Source: Chlorobiota bacterium (GTDB lineage: Bacteria; Bacteroidota; Bacteroidia; Bacteroidales; F082). From it: a DNA stretch of 7,505 bases. Shown here in pieces: positions 6,774 to 7,505 of the stretch. Position 1 is the first letter of the stretch. Each line of letters starts with the position of its first letter. The position numbers and the translations under genes are program-made. Location: the NCBI GenBank assembly GCA_030619415.1, contig JAUXBM010000078.1, positions 1 through 7,505 on the forward strand. Direction: 5' to 3'. The notes beneath the pieces are model-generated. The model saw only the letters and a program-made list of their open reading frames with translations, did no database searches and was not told the DNA's origin.

Positions 6774-7490
6774 ATGAGACACAGGAAAAGTTTTAATCAT
6801 TTAGGACGTACAAGTTCGCATCGAAAAGCGATGTTGTCGAACATGGCTACTTCATTGATTTTACATAAAAGGATCAACACGACTGTTGCAAAAGCGAAAG
6901 CATTGAGGGGTTATGTTGAGCCGCTGATCACCAAAGCCAAAGAAGATACAACACATTCTCGTAGAGAAGTATTCAGACATCTGCAAGACAAAAACGCTGT
7001 AACTGAATTATTCAGGGAAGTGTCGTTGAAAGTGGGGGATCGCCCGGGTGGTTATACCAGGATCATTAAATTAGGTAACCGTTTAGGCGACAATGCTGAT
7101 ATGGCGATGATAGAATTGGTTGACTATAATGAAAACCTATTGAAGGAAAAAGCAGCCAAGAAGACGAAAACCACAAGGCGCAGGCGCGGCGCAAAGAAGA
7201 CAACTACTGCAACTGCAGCTGTAACCGATACTGTAACTACAGAGGTAATCGAAGAAGTAATTGAAGAAGAAGTTGTTGCCGATCAGGCTGAAACTGCTGC
7301 CAAAGAAAAAGTAGAAGAAAAGACCGAAGCCAAGACGGAGGAAGAAGTTACCGAGGAAGTAGCCGAGGAAAAGAAAGAAGAAAAAAAAGAAGTCAAAGCC
7401 GAACCAACGGCTGAGGTAAAAGATAAAGAAGAAGAGACTAATCCCGATAAAGATCGGGAGGGGAAAGAAGATAAGAAAAAAGAGGAATAG
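6774..7490 (+). CDS. rplQ: 50S ribosomal protein L17 with long charged C-terminal extension
   Basis: Residues 1-120 are a complete L17: [20 protein letters not shown] at the start, [18 protein letters not shown] (28-45), [12 protein letters not shown] (48-59), [20 protein letters not shown] (88-107) and AMIELVDYN (111-119). L17 binds 23S rRNA near the polypeptide exit side and is usually about 115-130 residues in E. coli-like bacteria. Here 238 residues are encoded. After the core comes a basic block with [14 protein letters not shown] (129-142), a short Thr/Ala/Val stretch, then a Glu/Lys-rich acidic tail; residues 151-238 hold 36 acidic and 17 basic residues by my count. Extensions of this kind are known among Bacteroidota L17 proteins, but this one is long. 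AAGGA lies 9 nt upstream of the start, inside the rpoA end. Confidence 0.96.
   Translation: MRHRKSFNHLGRTSSHRKAMLSNMATSLILHKRINTTVAKAKALRGYVEPLITKAKEDTTHSRREVFRHLQDKNAVTELFREVSLKVGDRPGGYTRIIKLGNRLGDNADMAMIELVDYNENLLKEKAAKKTKTTRRRRGAKKTTTATAAVTDTVTTEVIEEVIEEEVVADQAETAAKEKVEEKTEAKTEEEVTEEVAEEKKEEKKEVKAEPTAEVKDKEEETNPDKDREGKEDKKKEE
7442..7459. repeat. perfect 7 bp palindrome with 4 nt loop inside the rplQ tail
   Basis: TCCCGAT (7442-7448) and ATCGGGA (7453-7459) are perfectly complementary around the loop AAAG. The element encodes the Pro-Asp-Lys-Asp-Arg-Glu part of the L17 tail (about 224-229), the only GC-rich and compositionally different patch in the last 100 bases. I recall short palindromes with TCCCGAT/ATCGGGA arms being common in Bacteroidota intergenic DNA, but cannot verify that here. 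It could be a mobile or repeated palindrome captured in frame, or an RNA hairpin near the transcript end. Confidence 0.5.
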
Positions 7491-7499
7491 TTTTTTCTT
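7473..7499 (+). terminator. weak A/T inverted repeat across the rplQ stop, possible terminator
   Basis: AAGAAAAAA (7473-7481) and TTTTTTCTT (7491-7499) form a perfect 9 bp inverted repeat around a 9 nt loop that contains the TAG stop (7488-7490). Only one of the pairs is G-C, so the hairpin would be weak. The T-rich arm directly after the stop may act as the U-tract of a terminator, perhaps with help from the GC palindrome 14 bases upstream. The window ends 6 bases later, so nothing downstream can support the call. Confidence 0.3.
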
Positions 7500-7505
7500 T
7501 CATTA

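Noticed and set aside
1..7505. Search for a novel system: CRISPR array, mobile element, tRNA, riboswitch or unknown gene
   Set aside because: Every stretch longer than 45 bp is accounted for by a recognised housekeeping gene; no repeat arrays, transposase fragments, target duplications or RNA genes are visible.

Overview
This window is a stretch of the conserved ribosomal-protein supercluster (the 3' part of the S10-spc-alpha region) from a bacterium, almost certainly a member of the Bacteroidota. All fourteen genes lie on the + strand in the order rplF (3' end only), rplR, rpsE, rpmD, rplO, secY, map, infA, rpmJ, rpsM, rpsK, rpsD, rpoA, rplQ. The phylum call rests on five things: the gene order secY-map-infA-rpmJ-rpsM without adk; protein wording typical of that phylum (for example the L36, S13, S11 and SecY sequences); an rplQ product with a long charged C-terminal extension; the near absence of Shine-Dalgarno sequences; and A-rich leaders before starts. 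I would guess the class Bacteroidia, but cannot place it more closely from sequence reading alone.

Layout. Positions 1-4250 correspond to the spc part: ribosomal proteins L6 (end), L18, S5, L30 and L15, then the translocon channel SecY, methionine aminopeptidase, initiation factor IF-1 and L36. From rplR to rpmJ the genes are packed with 5-14 bp gaps. Positions 4251-7490 correspond to the alpha part: S13, S11, S4, RNA polymerase alpha and L17. Gaps here are wider (27-45 bp), except the 5 bp between rpoA and rplQ. The 40 bp rplF-rplR gap is also wide. I see no convincing terminator or Bacteroidota-type promoter (TTG, about 20 bp, TAnnTTTG) in any gap, so the window reads as one continuous transcription unit. 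A weak A/T inverted repeat straddles the rplQ stop and may mark the end.

Together the genes make parts of both ribosomal subunits, the initiation factor that occupies the 30S A site, the enzyme that trims initiator methionine, the membrane channel for nascent export, and the polymerase subunit that nucleates transcription complex assembly. No gene is broken or obviously foreign.

I found no new biological system. The points most worth a second look are the roughly 113-residue low-complexity tail on L17, with a perfect short palindrome and an A8 run inside its coding sequence; the complete loss of zinc ligands in L36; and a correlation between leader length and an A at position -3 of the start codons, which suggests two modes of translation initiation along the operon.
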